The notes under the pieces: generated by a model | Databases searched by the model: none | Told to the model about the DNA's origin: nothing | The model's input: the letters and a program-made list of their open reading frames with translations, nothing else | Shown here: in pieces, positions 1-8,705 of the stretch | Position numbering within the stretch: the first letter of the stretch is position 1 | How the letters are laid out: every line of letters begins with the position of its first letter | Source: Pseudomonas sp. C2B4 | GTDB lineage: Bacteria; Pseudomonadota; Gammaproteobacteria; Pseudomonadales; Pseudomonadaceae | Direction of reading: 5' to 3' | Assembly (NCBI RefSeq): GCF_013359695.1 | Contig: NZ_JABFMU010000033.1 | Location: forward strand, 25,267-65,883 | Length of the DNA: 40,617 nucleotides | Program-made: the position numbers and the translations under genes

Positions 1-49
1 CACGGGGGTTGGCGTTGCTCATGACATGTGTGTCCCGCCGCCGTCCATG

Positions 50-273
50 GTGGGAACGAGCCTGCTCGCGAAGGCGGTGGGTCAGTCGGCATGGAGGGTG
101 GAAGTGATGGCCTCTTCGCGAGCAGGCTCGCTCCCACACGGGGGTTGGCGTTGCTCATGACATGTGTGTCCCGCCGCCGTCCATGGTGGGAGCGAGCCTG
201 CTCGCGAAGGCGGTGGATCAGTCGGCATAGAGGGCGGAAGTGATGGCCTCTTCGCGAGCAGGCTCGCTCCCAC
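50..273. repeat. Tandem pair of 88-bp REP doublets (REPINs)
   Basis: Two REP doublets lie at 50-137 and 186-273. Each has a left arm GTGGGARCGAGCCTGCTCGC and an inverted right arm, separated by a loop of about 45 bp. The whole unit (doublet plus 48-bp spacer) repeats with a period of 136 bp and is nearly identical between copies. A partial third copy of the spacer abuts the stop codon of the regulator at 290. This is the Pseudomonas REP/REPIN class, which is typically dispersed by a RAYT transposase; no RAYT gene is present in this window. Confidence 0.9.
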
Positions 274-289
274 AGGGGATTGGCGTTGC

Positions 290-1402
290 TCAGGAAGTCT
301 GGGGGAGCAGTTGCACGCCCAGGTAGAGGGCGAGCATGCCGTCCAGGCGTAGCGGATCGACGCCGCTGAGTTCGGCAATGCGTTCCATTCGGTAGCGCAA
401 ACTGTTGCGGTGAATGCCCAGGGCGTCCGCGCAGGCCTGGCTCTGGCCGTCGTGGTCGCACCAGCTGCGCAGGGTCGCCAGCAGTTGGCCGTTGCTGTCC
501 TTGGCGATGACTTTGCGCAGCGGGTTAAGCAGTTCGTCGAGGGCGTCGTCGTTGCGGTGGCGCCAGAGCATTACCGGCAAACGATAGCGGGTCAGTGTCA
601 ACAAACGCGATTGCGGCAGCACATCGCGCCCATAGGCCAGCAGGTCGCCGACCCGGCGATAACAGCGACGCAACCCCGTCAATCCGTCCGCCTGCCCGCC
701 CACGGCAATGCGCAGAATGTTCCAGCCCAGGCCATCGAGCTTTTCCAATAAGCGCTCGTTCTCGACGCTCTGGCTGGCCGGTCGGCACCACAGCAACGAG
801 GACTTGGCCGAACTCACGCACCAACTGTCGGGGTAGCGGCTGGTCAGCCAGGCACTCAGCGCCTCGACGGTTTGCCCCGGCCCATGCTCCAGGCCCAGTT
901 CGAACAGGTACGGCACCCGGGTCATCTGTGGCTTGAGCCCCAGCTGTTGTGCCTCGTCGATCAAGCGCGGGGAACTGCCGGCATCGCTGAGCAGCAACGC
1001 CAGCAGATCATCGCAACGCTGGCGCCGCCATTGTTGTTCGGCCTGCTGGTTGCGCTGGCCCACCAGCATCTCGGCGGTCATCCGCACCAGCTCGGCGTAG
1101 GTGCGCAGTTGATCGGGCTCGCCCGTGATGCCCAGCACGCCGATCAAGCGCTGGTCGAGCATCAGCGGCAGGTTGATGCCCGGTTGCACGCCCTTGAGAT
1201 GGATCGCGGTCTGCGCATCGATCTCCACCACCCGCCCGTTGGCCAGCACCAGTTGCGCGCCTTCATGGCGGGTGTTGACCCGCTCCGGTTCGCCGCTGCC
1301 GAGGATCAGGCCCTGGCTGTCCATGACGTTGACGTTGTAAGGCAGGATGGCCATCGCCCGGTCGACGATGTCCTGGGCCAGGTCGTGATCGAGTTCGAAC
1401 AT
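290..1402 (-). CDS. CdaR-type sugar-diacid transcriptional regulator
   Basis: A 370-residue regulator. The N-terminal part (about 1-135) resembles the putative sugar-diacid recognition domain (MFELDHDLAQDIVDRAMAIL, then an ILGSGEPERVNTRHEGA stretch). The C-terminus carries a PucR-type helix-turn-helix (CADALGIHRNSLRYRMERI). This is the CdaR/SdaR architecture, which activates glucarate, galactarate or glycerate use in enterobacteria. The start at 1402 was chosen because the protein begins there as family members do; an upstream ATG at 1462 would add 20 unrelated residues. It is divergent from an MFS acid transporter with 168 bp between, so it probably controls that transporter. No catabolic enzymes for a sugar acid are nearby, so the inducer is unknown. 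Confidence 0.88.
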   Translation of the reverse strand: MFELDHDLAQDIVDRAMAILPYNVNVMDSQGLILGSGEPERVNTRHEGAQLVLANGRVVEIDAQTAIHLKGVQPGINLPLMLDQRLIGVLGITGEPDQLRTYAELVRMTAEMLVGQRNQQAEQQWRRQRCDDLLALLLSDAGSSPRLIDEAQQLGLKPQMTRVPYLFELGLEHGPGQTVEALSAWLTSRYPDSWCVSSAKSSLLWCRPASQSVENERLLEKLDGLGWNILRIAVGGQADGLTGLRRCYRRVGDLLAYGRDVLPQSRLLTLTRYRLPVMLWRHRNDDALDELLNPLRKVIAKDSNGQLLATLRSWCDHDGQSQACADALGIHRNSLRYRMERIAELSGVDPLRLDGMLALYLGVQLLPQTS

Positions 1403-1570
1403 GACGGTGTTCCTTGAATGCAGAGTGGGCTGATTGTTCGCCCGCACAGGGCTGGATGGCAATCCCTGTGCGCCGGCACAAAGACAACAACCCGGGCGGT
1501 GTCCGAGACTCGCAGGGCGATCAACTTACCCTTTGCATCGCAAAAAATCATAATAAAGAGAGAGCCCGCC

Positions 1571-2884
1571 ATGTCACAGAGCGCCGCTGCTACCCAGGCC
1601 ATCGTTGACGAAAAAAATGCCGTCTACAAGCGCATCACCCTGCGTTTGATCCCCTTCATCTTCATCTGCTACCTGTTCAACTACCTCGACCGGGTGAACG
1701 TTGGCTTCGCCAAGTTGCAGATGCTCGACGCGCTGAAGTTCAGCGAAACCGTGTACGGCCTCGGTGCCGGGATTTTCTTTATCGGTTACGTGCTGTGCGG
1801 CGTGCCGAGCAACCTGGCCCTGACCAAATTCGGCCCGCGGCGCTGGATCGCGTTGATGATGATCACCTGGGGCACGTTGTCGACCTGCCTGCTGTTCGTC
1901 ACCACGCCGACCGAGTTCTACACCTTGCGCCTGTTCACCGGCGCGGCCGAGGCCGGGTTCTTCCCGGGCGTGGTGCTCTATCTTTCGCAGTGGTTCCCGA
2001 CCTTCCGCCGTGGCCGCATCATGGCGTTGTTCATGTCGGCGATCCCGGTTTCCGGTTTGCTCGGCAGTCCGTTTTCCGGCTGGATCCTCAACCACTTCGC
2101 CGCAGGGCAAGGCGGTTTGGCGGGTTGGCAGTGGATGTTTTTGCTGCAAGGCATCCCGACCGTGATCCTCGGCGCCCTCGCCTATTTCCTGCTCAGTGAC
2201 AGCTACGCCAACGCCAAATGGCTCACGCCTTTCGAGCGTTCGGTGCTGGAAGCCGACCACGCCGAAGACCTCGCAAACAAGCCTAAAACCACTACCGATT
2301 CGTTGCTGGCGGTGTTCAAGAACCCGGCAATCTGGGCCTTCGGCCTGATCTATTTCTGCATCCAGAGCGGTGTGTATGCAATCAACTTCTGGCTGCCGTC
2401 GATCATCAAGAACCTGGGCTTCAGCGATAACCTGGTGATTGGCTGGCTGAGTGCGATTCCCTATCTGCTGGCAGCGCTGTTCATGCTGATGGTCGGTCGC
2501 TCGGCGGACCTGCGCAAGGAACGTCGCTGGCATTTGGTGGTGCCGATGCTGATGGGCGCTGTCGGTCTGTTGATCGCCGTGAACTTCGCCGCCAACCCGG
2601 CCATCGCCATCCTCGGCCTGACCATCGCCACCATGGGCGCCCTCACCGGCCTGCCGATGTTCTGGCCGGTGCCCACCGCAATGCTCAGTGCCGGCGCGGC
2701 CGCCGGTGGCCTGGCGCTGATCAACTCCATGGGGCAAATGGCGGGTTTCCTCAGCCCGTACCTGGTGGGTTGGGTCAAGGACAGCACGGGCTCGACCGAC
2801 GCGGCGTTGTATCTGCTGGCGGGGGTGATTGTCTGCGGCAGCCTGCTGGCGCTGCGCATGACACGGACGTTGCGTAACGCGTGA
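1571..2884 (+). CDS. MFS transporter, anion:cation symporter family
   Basis: A 437-residue inner-membrane transporter with about 12 hydrophobic segments. Its N-terminus is typical of the ACS family (glucarate, galactonate, tartrate or phthalate permeases): RITLRLIPFIFICYLFNYLD followed by RVNVGFAKLQML, and the loop 2-3 signature FGPRRWIALMM. The ATG at 1571 follows a purine-rich AAAGAGAGAG ribosome binding site, and an upstream in-frame ATG at 1418 would overlap the divergent promoter. It is paired with the CdaR-type regulator, which suggests import of a sugar acid or dicarboxylate. The exact substrate cannot be read from the sequence. Confidence 0.9.
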   Translation: MSQSAAATQAIVDEKNAVYKRITLRLIPFIFICYLFNYLDRVNVGFAKLQMLDALKFSETVYGLGAGIFFIGYVLCGVPSNLALTKFGPRRWIALMMITWGTLSTCLLFVTTPTEFYTLRLFTGAAEAGFFPGVVLYLSQWFPTFRRGRIMALFMSAIPVSGLLGSPFSGWILNHFAAGQGGLAGWQWMFLLQGIPTVILGALAYFLLSDSYANAKWLTPFERSVLEADHAEDLANKPKTTTDSLLAVFKNPAIWAFGLIYFCIQSGVYAINFWLPSIIKNLGFSDNLVIGWLSAIPYLLAALFMLMVGRSADLRKERRWHLVVPMLMGAVGLLIAVNFAANPAIAILGLTIATMGALTGLPMFWPVPTAMLSAGAAAGGLALINSMGQMAGFLSPYLVGWVKDSTGSTDAALYLLAGVIVCGSLLALRMTRTLRNA

Positions 2885-2890
2885 TAGTCG

Positions 2891-2920
2891 AGGCGCCGGA
2901 AGCAAAGGGTTCCGGCGCCT
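2891..2920 (+). terminator. Hairpin after the MFS gene
   Basis: An 11-bp G+C-rich stem (AGGCGCCGGAA / TTCCGGCGCCT) with an 8-nt loop starts 7 bp after the stop codon. The following sequence (ATCATTT) is only a weak T tract, so termination is likely but may not be complete. Confidence 0.65.
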
Positions 2921-3066
2921 ATCATTTCTGACAACCGATCTTGTGCGCCCTTCCTCCCACACCAGGCTGATACATCACGTCACAACGTTGTTCGGATCCG
3001 CTCTATTGAATCCATGAAAGTCAGCCCGAGTTTGTGAAGTCACATTCTCTTTGGGCTGTACTCATC

Positions 3067-5379
3067 ATGGATTTAATCAAAACGGTCGCAACGGCTTGTT
3101 TGCGCTGGGCAACCTGTTTTCAAACCTGCCTGCTCCGCTTCCTCAAACAACTTTTCAGATCCGCGCTGTTCAATCCAGGGAAGGCGACCTCGAGCGTCAA
3201 CGCACCCGGGGATTTGCTCACGGCTGTCGAGGCGGTTTGCGAACGTCTGGCCGCTGACGAGGGTTGGCACGCGCTGTTGTTGCGCCATGGCCTGGATCTC
3301 AAGGCTCGCCCGTTGGCGGCAGAGCTGGAAAAAACCCTGGCAGTGGATCGCAACGTCAAGGGGTTCGAAGATTTTTCGTGGAACGGCCAGCGCGGCATCG
3401 AACCGCGAAGCCCGGCCCGCAGCCTTTTGTTTCACGCCCTCGCCTCGCCCAATGTCACCACTGATCCAGTCGGCAACCTGCTGCAGCTGTTCCCGAGCGC
3501 GGCGGAGATAGAAACGGTATTGGATTATGTCTACGGCGTGCAGCCGCCTTCACTGGAGGACCTTCAAGCGCTAGCGGGTGGCGCGCCATTGGCCATTGTC
3601 GTGTTTGCCGCCGAGTATCGACCGGGACCGGATACTGGTCATAAAAAACATGCCGACATGTGTTTCTCCCGCACGGGCATTGCTCGCGTCGGCACGGCGC
3701 CAGCACGTTATGACCCTGCGCGACGGGGTTTTCTGCCATGGAAAGAAGACGACCCGCAGGCCATTTGCGTGACCCCGGCGCGGTATTACTCCTACATCGC
3801 CATGGAAAAAACGGGTGATACCCCCGGTTTCGGGCCCTGGCCTGTTCAACCCGGTGATGAGAACCTGAAAATCTGGGTGCCTTTGCACAAGCTGTTTGAC
3901 GGCCCTGAATGCATTGCCGACATGGATCTGAAAGTGGACAAGGAGGTTTATCAACTCAATGAAAAACTCCGGAAATTTCACATCAGGTTTCCTTTGTCCA
4001 CCATCGGTCAACCGGACCTATCCAAACCACCGTTCGTCATCACCGAAAATCTTGTGGATTGGGCAAACGAGCAGATTTACGGCCAAGGCTTGTTGATGCC
4101 AGTACCAAAGCCTCGACTGGTGGAAGAAGCGATTTATGAAGATGAGAAACTGTTTTTCCGGATTCCGAAAGGTCAGCATTTTGCCGGTTTCATCATTAAT
4201 CGACGCTACAAACGACGTAGAGATGGCTCGATCGAGGATTTGAATGAGCATCCTGATGTCGTGGAAATCGTAGAGGGCGGTGGTTATAACGCCTTGCATT
4301 TTATCGACTTCACCGCCGAAGGATGGGTCATTGCGTATTGCCAACAACTGGCTGCGACAATGAAGAGCGTGGCGGCTTACTCGTTGGTCGCCGCTCCGGA
4401 TTTTTACCCTGAATACACTCAACGCCGATTGCTTGAGTGGATCAATCGACATCAATTTCCCGCAGACTTTCTACCCACCACCTTCAGGGTGCTGGCGGAC
4501 AGACGAGTGGCCGGGAACCCCGAATTGCCGGGCCAGCACTTCATGCTGGATGACACAAGCATCACCGCCATCATCACGCACCCCTTGGGCGAAACAGAGC
4601 AACCCGACGCAGTTACAGTCGCCCATGCGCAACGGCAAACATCGTTACCTGATGCGGCCACAGGCACGTTCAGCCCAGGCTGGGAAGTTAGCTACCCCTC
4701 TGATCAAGGGTTCGATCCAAAATCCTTATGTGCCTTCGAACTAGGCAGCCCTTTTCTGGAGGATGTAAGAATCTGCGCTTCAATTGGCGGTTTTTGGGCT
4801 GCCGTTTCGCCCGATAACTCAAGGGCCTTTGCGCCAAAGCGCGACTGGATTTCGATCATACCGTTAACGGACGAGGAACTTGGCAACTGGGACGGTACCG
4901 ACGGCCCGCGACCGATCACCGACGACGACGGTAAACGGCTCGTCGAATACACAAACTTCGACTTCACCGACCTTACGAAAAACACCCTCACCGACCTGCT
5001 GCATTTGCATTACCTGGCCCAAACGACTGCCGAGGATTTTGAGGCGCGAATCCTGTCGATGCACCGCGCCTACCTGGCGCTGGGTCTCAGCAGCCGAGAG
5101 GAAAAAAAGGAGTGGCCCGTTCTGTCCTTCAGGAAAGTCGAACATCCCGATGCCGATCTGGAACAGGCTGAGTCAGAGACGGGGTTCGTGTTGCCGGCAC
5201 CTGTTCACGGTTATCAAATCTATAAGACTGACATTTGCCTCACCACGCCCTCCCACCACGACTTCACCAAACTTCATGCCGTGGTGATCGAGATGGTTCA
5301 TCTATTCGTCGGCCCGACGGCGCTGTTGATCAAGCGTGAGCAAGGCCCATGGCAGGTGCGTTACTTTGTACAACCCTGA
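3067..5379 (+). CDS. Unrecognised 770-residue protein, candidate substrate of the adjacent flavoprotein
   Basis: I do not recognise a named family. The start is uncertain: ATG 3067 gives 770 residues and GTG 3034 gives 781, and neither has a clear Shine-Dalgarno. The first 35 residues are Cys-rich and partly hydrophobic (three Cys), without a normal cleavable signal. The central part contains a catalase-like or oxidase-like sounding stretch HKKHADMCFSRTGIARVG, but the match is not strong enough to name. The C-terminal third has a compact Cys/Trp segment, EDVRICASIGGFWAAVSPDN, followed by SRAF. The gene overlaps the following FAD gene by up to 44 nt, so the two are translationally coupled. Flavoproteins of the next gene's type (LodB, QhpG) modify Trp residues in partner oxidases; by inference this protein may be such a partner. 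It lacks any obvious LodA signature. Confidence 0.6.
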   Translation: MDLIKTVATACLRWATCFQTCLLRFLKQLFRSALFNPGKATSSVNAPGDLLTAVEAVCERLAADEGWHALLLRHGLDLKARPLAAELEKTLAVDRNVKGFEDFSWNGQRGIEPRSPARSLLFHALASPNVTTDPVGNLLQLFPSAAEIETVLDYVYGVQPPSLEDLQALAGGAPLAIVVFAAEYRPGPDTGHKKHADMCFSRTGIARVGTAPARYDPARRGFLPWKEDDPQAICVTPARYYSYIAMEKTGDTPGFGPWPVQPGDENLKIWVPLHKLFDGPECIADMDLKVDKEVYQLNEKLRKFHIRFPLSTIGQPDLSKPPFVITENLVDWANEQIYGQGLLMPVPKPRLVEEAIYEDEKLFFRIPKGQHFAGFIINRRYKRRRDGSIEDLNEHPDVVEIVEGGGYNALHFIDFTAEGWVIAYCQQLAATMKSVAAYSLVAAPDFYPEYTQRRLLEWINRHQFPADFLPTTFRVLADRRVAGNPELPGQHFMLDDTSITAIITHPLGETEQPDAVTVAHAQRQTSLPDAATGTFSPGWEVSYPSDQGFDPKSLCAFELGSPFLEDVRICASIGGFWAAVSPDNSRAFAPKRDWISIIPLTDEELGNWDGTDGPRPITDDDGKRLVEYTNFDFTDLTKNTLTDLLHLHYLAQTTAEDFEARILSMHRAYLALGLSSREEKKEWPVLSFRKVEHPDADLEQAESETGFVLPAPVHGYQIYKTDICLTTPSHHDFTKLHAVVIEMVHLFVGPTALLIKREQGPWQVRYFVQP

Positions 5380-6433
5380 TGTCGTCATCATTGGCGCCGG
5401 CCCGGCAGGCAGCGCGGCGGCGATTTTTTGCGCGCGGCAGGGTTTGCGCGTGACGCTGCTTGAACAGTCGTCGGTTTATCGGGATCGCCCCGGCGAAACC
5501 TTGCCCCCGGGCATCGAGCCGTTGCTGCAACAACTGGGGATTGCTGATTCGGTGTTGTCAGGTGATTTCATTCGGCATACCGGGAACTGGGTGCAATGGG
5601 GCCCACACCATCACTTCAATGCTTTTGGTGGTAACGCTGATGGTCCGTGGCGTGGATTCCAGATACCCCGGCGCCTGCTCGACGGTTTCATGCTCAGTCA
5701 GGCTCGGGCAGCCGGTGTATTCATCGTGCGACCGTGTCGCGCCACGAGCGTCATCCTCAAAGACCAGGCCGTGGTTGGCGTGGACACCGACCAAGGTGCT
5801 TTCCATTGCGCCCAATTGATCGACGCCAGCGGCGCCAAGGGCTGGCTGGCGCGACAGCTTGAGCTGGAGCGTCAGGCCTATTCACCGCCACTGCTTGCAA
5901 TGTACGGTTATGGCCAAGGCACCTGCGCCGCGTGTGATGACGCACCCGCCATCATCGCGGATCAGGACGGTTGGTACTGGATGGCGAAAATCGGCAGCGA
6001 TGCCTACGCCTGGACCCGCTTGAATTTCGATATTCATCAAGCCGACAGGCAAGCGCCTGCGGCATTCGCGCACCTGCAGCACCTCTCCAGGGCCCGAGGT
6101 GCCGATGTGACCTGGCGTGCCTGTCGCCAATGCGCCGGGCCGGGCTACTTCATGGTGGGTGACGCTGCCTCCGTGCTCGACCCGGGCACCTCCCATGGCG
6201 TGCTCAAGGCCATCATGTCGGGGATGATGGCCGCCCATGCCGTGGTTGAAAGCCTTGCTCATCCCAACCACCGCCCTAGCATCGAGCATCAGTACCGACA
6301 CTGGCTGAACAGTTGGTTCGAGCGTGACCTGAGGAAAATGCGCGAGCTCTACGCCGCGCACCCGACGCCACCCGACTGGCTGTCCGCCGCACCGATATTT
6401 CATTTTGATCCGTGCGACCTTTCTGGTATTTGA
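5336..6433 (+). CDS. FAD-dependent oxidoreductase, LodB/QhpG/halogenase-like
   Basis: About 365 residues, flavin monooxygenase fold. The N-terminal dinucleotide-binding motif DVVIIGAGPAGSAAA is followed by LEQ at the end of strand 2, then the GETLPPGIEPLLQQLG stretch common to LodB-like maturases and flavin halogenases. The second FAD motif GDAASVLDPGTSHGVLKA is near residue 280. A GWYWMAKI segment recalls, but does not equal, the halogenase WxWxIP motif. Start codons are non-ATG: GTG 5336, or TTG 5366, which begins directly before YNPDVVIIG. Both lie inside the upstream gene, implying coupled translation. LodB and QhpG hydroxylate Trp to build quinone cofactors in their partner protein; a related role on the 770-residue protein is inference. 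Confidence 0.8.
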   Translation: MSKAHGRCVTLYNPDVVIIGAGPAGSAAAIFCARQGLRVTLLEQSSVYRDRPGETLPPGIEPLLQQLGIADSVLSGDFIRHTGNWVQWGPHHHFNAFGGNADGPWRGFQIPRRLLDGFMLSQARAAGVFIVRPCRATSVILKDQAVVGVDTDQGAFHCAQLIDASGAKGWLARQLELERQAYSPPLLAMYGYGQGTCAACDDAPAIIADQDGWYWMAKIGSDAYAWTRLNFDIHQADRQAPAAFAHLQHLSRARGADVTWRACRQCAGPGYFMVGDAASVLDPGTSHGVLKAIMSGMMAAHAVVESLAHPNHRPSIEHQYRHWLNSWFERDLRKMRELYAAHPTPPDWLSAAPIFHFDPCDLSGI

Positions 6434-6466
6434 TTGAGTCTTTCCCACTGGCAAAAGGATTTCGAC

Positions 6467-7480
6467 ATGAGCTACCGCACGCTGGGTCATTCGGGTTTGC
6501 AGGTTTCCACCCTGACCCTGGGCACCATGATGTTCGGCGAACAGACCAGCACCGAAGACTCCCTGCGGATCATCGACAAGGCCTGGGACCAGGGCATCAA
6601 TTTCATCGACACGGCCGACGTCTACACCAACGGCCGCTCCGAGGAAATCGTCGGCGAAGCCATCGCCAGCCGCCGCCATGAATGGGTGCTGGCCACCAAG
6701 GTCGGTTTCGGCCCGGTGGACGGTGTGCCGAATCGCAGCGGTCTGAGCCGCAAGCACCTGTTCAATGGCATCGACGCCAGCCTGACGCGCCTGGGCACCG
6801 ACTATCTCGATATCTACTACCTGCACCGCGAAGACCACAACACGCCGCTGGAGGTCACGGTGTCGGCGATTGACGATTTGATTCGCCAGGGCAAGATTCG
6901 TTATTGGGGTTTGTCGAACTATCGCGGCTGGCGCATTGCCGAAGTCATTCGTGTGGCCGACGCATTGGGTGTCGATCGTCCCGTCATCAGCCAGCCGCTG
7001 TACAACATCGTCAACCGCCAGGCCGAAACCGAACAGATCACCGCCGCACAAAGTTATGGCTTGGGCGTAGTGCCGTACAGTCCGCTGGCGCGTGGCGTGC
7101 TCAGCGGCAAGTACGCGCCGGACGTGAAGCCGGACGCCAACAGCCGCGCCGGGCGTGCGGACAAACGCATCCTGGAAACCGAATGGCGCGTGGAGTCCCT
7201 GCGCATCGCTCAGCAGATCCAGCAGTACACGCAAAGCCGTGGCGTGGGCATCGTCGAGTTCGCGATTGCCTGGGTACTGAACAACACCGCCGTCACCTCC
7301 GCCATCGTTGGCCCGCGCACCGAAGCGCAGTGGGATGCCTACACCAAGGCGCAGGCGGTGAAGATCACGGCTGAAGATGAAGCCTTCATCGACTCGCTGG
7401 TGACGCCGGGGCATGCGTCGACACCGGGGTTCAATGATGTGAGCCATTTCGTTTCGGGCCGTAAACCCCAAAACCACTGA
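6467..7480 (+). CDS. Aldo/keto reductase
   Basis: A 337-residue NADPH-dependent oxidoreductase with the (beta/alpha)8 AKR fold. The catalytic tetrad is visible: Asp and Tyr in DTADVYTNGRSEEIVG, Lys in LATKVGFG and His in DIYYLHRED. The NADP-binding C-terminal stretch TSAIVGPRTEAQWDAY is present. The start ATG at 6467 is preceded by AAAAGGAT at good distance; an ATG-like start at 6434 would add 11 atypical residues. It begins 33 bp after the flavoprotein stop on the same strand, so it could be cotranscribed, although nothing in the sequence ties it to that pair. Physiological substrate unknown. Confidence 0.9.
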   Translation: MSYRTLGHSGLQVSTLTLGTMMFGEQTSTEDSLRIIDKAWDQGINFIDTADVYTNGRSEEIVGEAIASRRHEWVLATKVGFGPVDGVPNRSGLSRKHLFNGIDASLTRLGTDYLDIYYLHREDHNTPLEVTVSAIDDLIRQGKIRYWGLSNYRGWRIAEVIRVADALGVDRPVISQPLYNIVNRQAETEQITAAQSYGLGVVPYSPLARGVLSGKYAPDVKPDANSRAGRADKRILETEWRVESLRIAQQIQQYTQSRGVGIVEFAIAWVLNNTAVTSAIVGPRTEAQWDAYTKAQAVKITAEDEAFIDSLVTPGHASTPGFNDVSHFVSGRKPQNH

Positions 7481-7498
7481 ACAAACACATCACCCATT

Positions 7499-7586
7499 GT
7501 GGGAGCGAGCCTGCTCGCGAAAGCGGTCTACCCTTCAACATCAATGTTGAATGTGAAACCGTATTCGCGAGCAGGCTCGCTCCCAC
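7499..7586. repeat. 88-bp REP doublet
   Basis: Inverted REP arms GTGGGAGCGAGCCTGCTCGC and GCGAGCAGGCTCGCTCCCAC enclose a loop with TTCAACATCAATGTTGAA, itself palindromic. It lies between the aldo/keto reductase and rarD and could form a long hairpin in the transcript. Confidence 0.9.
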
Positions 7587-7695
7587 AGGGTTTCGTCCTC
7601 CGAGATGTTGAAAATTCTGATCATCCGGCCAATATTCAGCACAAAAACCACGTATCCTCCGCACCCCGTTTCACGTTCAACCTCGCGAGGACAGC

Positions 7696-8577
7696 TTGTC
7701 AAAAGGTATTGCTCTATCGGTTTCAGCCTCGGTGCTGTTTGCCGTCATGTATTACTACACGTCGTTGCTCACACCCTTGAGCGGCGTGGAGATTTTCGGC
7801 TGGCGCATGCTGCTGACCGTGCCATGCATGACCGTGTTCATGGTGGTGTCCGGTGAATGGCGGCGCGTGGCCGACCTGCTGCGACGAATCGGTATCAGAC
7901 CGAAACTGGTCGGTGGCCTGATCGTCTCGTCGGCGTTGCTGGGCGTACAGCTCTGGCTGTTCATGTGGGCGCCGCTCAATGGCTACAGCCTCGATGTGTC
8001 GCTGGGCTATTTCCTGTTACCGCTGGCCATGGTGCTGACCGGGCGCATCGCCTACGGCGAACGCCTGTCGTACCTGCAAAAGGTCGCGGTGTTCTTCGCC
8101 ACCCTGGGCGTGGTCAATGAGCTGTATCAGGTCGGCGGATTTTCCTGGGCCACACTGGTGGTGGTCGTGGGTTATCCGCTGTACTTCGTGGTGCGCAAAT
8201 GGCTGAGGACCGACCACCTCGGCGGACTCTGGGTGGACATGACCCTGATGCTGCCAATCGCCTACTGGTTCGTGCACGGGGGCGAACAAGGCTTCGGCGT
8301 CTTCGATCAGCACCCGGCCTTGGCCTGGCTGATCCCGCTGCTGGGTCTGATCAGCGCCTCGGCGCTGGTGGTCTACATCATCGCCAGTCGCTTGCTGCCG
8401 TTCAGCCTGTTCGGTTTGCTCAGCTATGTGGAGCCGGTGCTGTTGCTCGGTGTGGCGTTGTTGCTGGGGGAAAGCATCAAGCCCGGTGAGTGGCTGACCT
8501 ACATCCCGATCTGGATGGCGGTGCTGGTGTTGGTGTTTGAAGGGTTCAAACATCTGGTCCGACAGCGCCGCCCTTAA
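7696..8577 (+). CDS. rarD: RarD-family EamA transporter
   Basis: A 293-residue inner-membrane protein with about ten hydrophobic helices. It opens SKGIALSVSASVLFAVMYYY and continues TSLLTPLSGVEIFGWRM, the RarD signature (named after the chloramphenicol-sensitivity protein; transported substrate not established). The start is TTG at 7696, supported by a GCGAGG ribosome binding site 5 bp upstream and by the absence of an in-frame ATG in the expected position. Flanked on both sides by REP doublets, it is probably a single-gene transcription unit. Confidence 0.9.
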   Translation: MSKGIALSVSASVLFAVMYYYTSLLTPLSGVEIFGWRMLLTVPCMTVFMVVSGEWRRVADLLRRIGIRPKLVGGLIVSSALLGVQLWLFMWAPLNGYSLDVSLGYFLLPLAMVLTGRIAYGERLSYLQKVAVFFATLGVVNELYQVGGFSWATLVVVVGYPLYFVVRKWLRTDHLGGLWVDMTLMLPIAYWFVHGGEQGFGVFDQHPALAWLIPLLGLISASALVVYIIASRLLPFSLFGLLSYVEPVLLLGVALLLGESIKPGEWLTYIPIWMAVLVLVFEGFKHLVRQRRP

Positions 8578-8595
8578 CGCAACCAGAAAGCAAAT

Positions 8596-8683
8596 GTGGG
8601 AGCGAGCCTGCTCGCGAATGCGTCTTCAGATTCAACATTGATGTTGGCTGATAGACCGCTTTCGCGAGCAGGCTCACTCCCAC
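8596..8683. repeat. 88-bp REP doublet
   Basis: Same class and exactly the same length as the doublet at 7499-7586; the loop again contains TTCAACATTGATGTTG. One mismatch in the right arm (GGCTCACTCCCAC). It sits between the convergent 3' ends of rarD and hpd, where it may act as a bidirectional transcript end. Confidence 0.9.
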
Positions 8684-8705
8684 AGTTTTTTAGCGGTGGA
8701 CCGGG

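Noticed and set aside
1..290. Possible CRISPR array (regular repeats with spacers)
   Set aside because: The repeats are inverted REP doublets and the spacers are copies of each other; no cas genes.
1574..2962. Long open frame on the minus strand opposite the MFS gene
   Set aside because: It is Arg/Gln/His-rich with no recognisable motif and lies wholly over a well-supported transporter gene; typical antisense shadow of high-G+C codon bias.
3640..3690. LodA-like N-terminal motif (GIARVG) in the 770-residue protein
   Set aside because: The short string is similar to the opening of LodA proteins but lies about 200 residues in and lacks the neighbouring conserved residues, so it was not used to name the gene.
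5882..7477. 531-codon open frame opposite the flavoprotein and aldo/keto reductase
   Set aside because: It spans two real genes on the other strand and has no family features.
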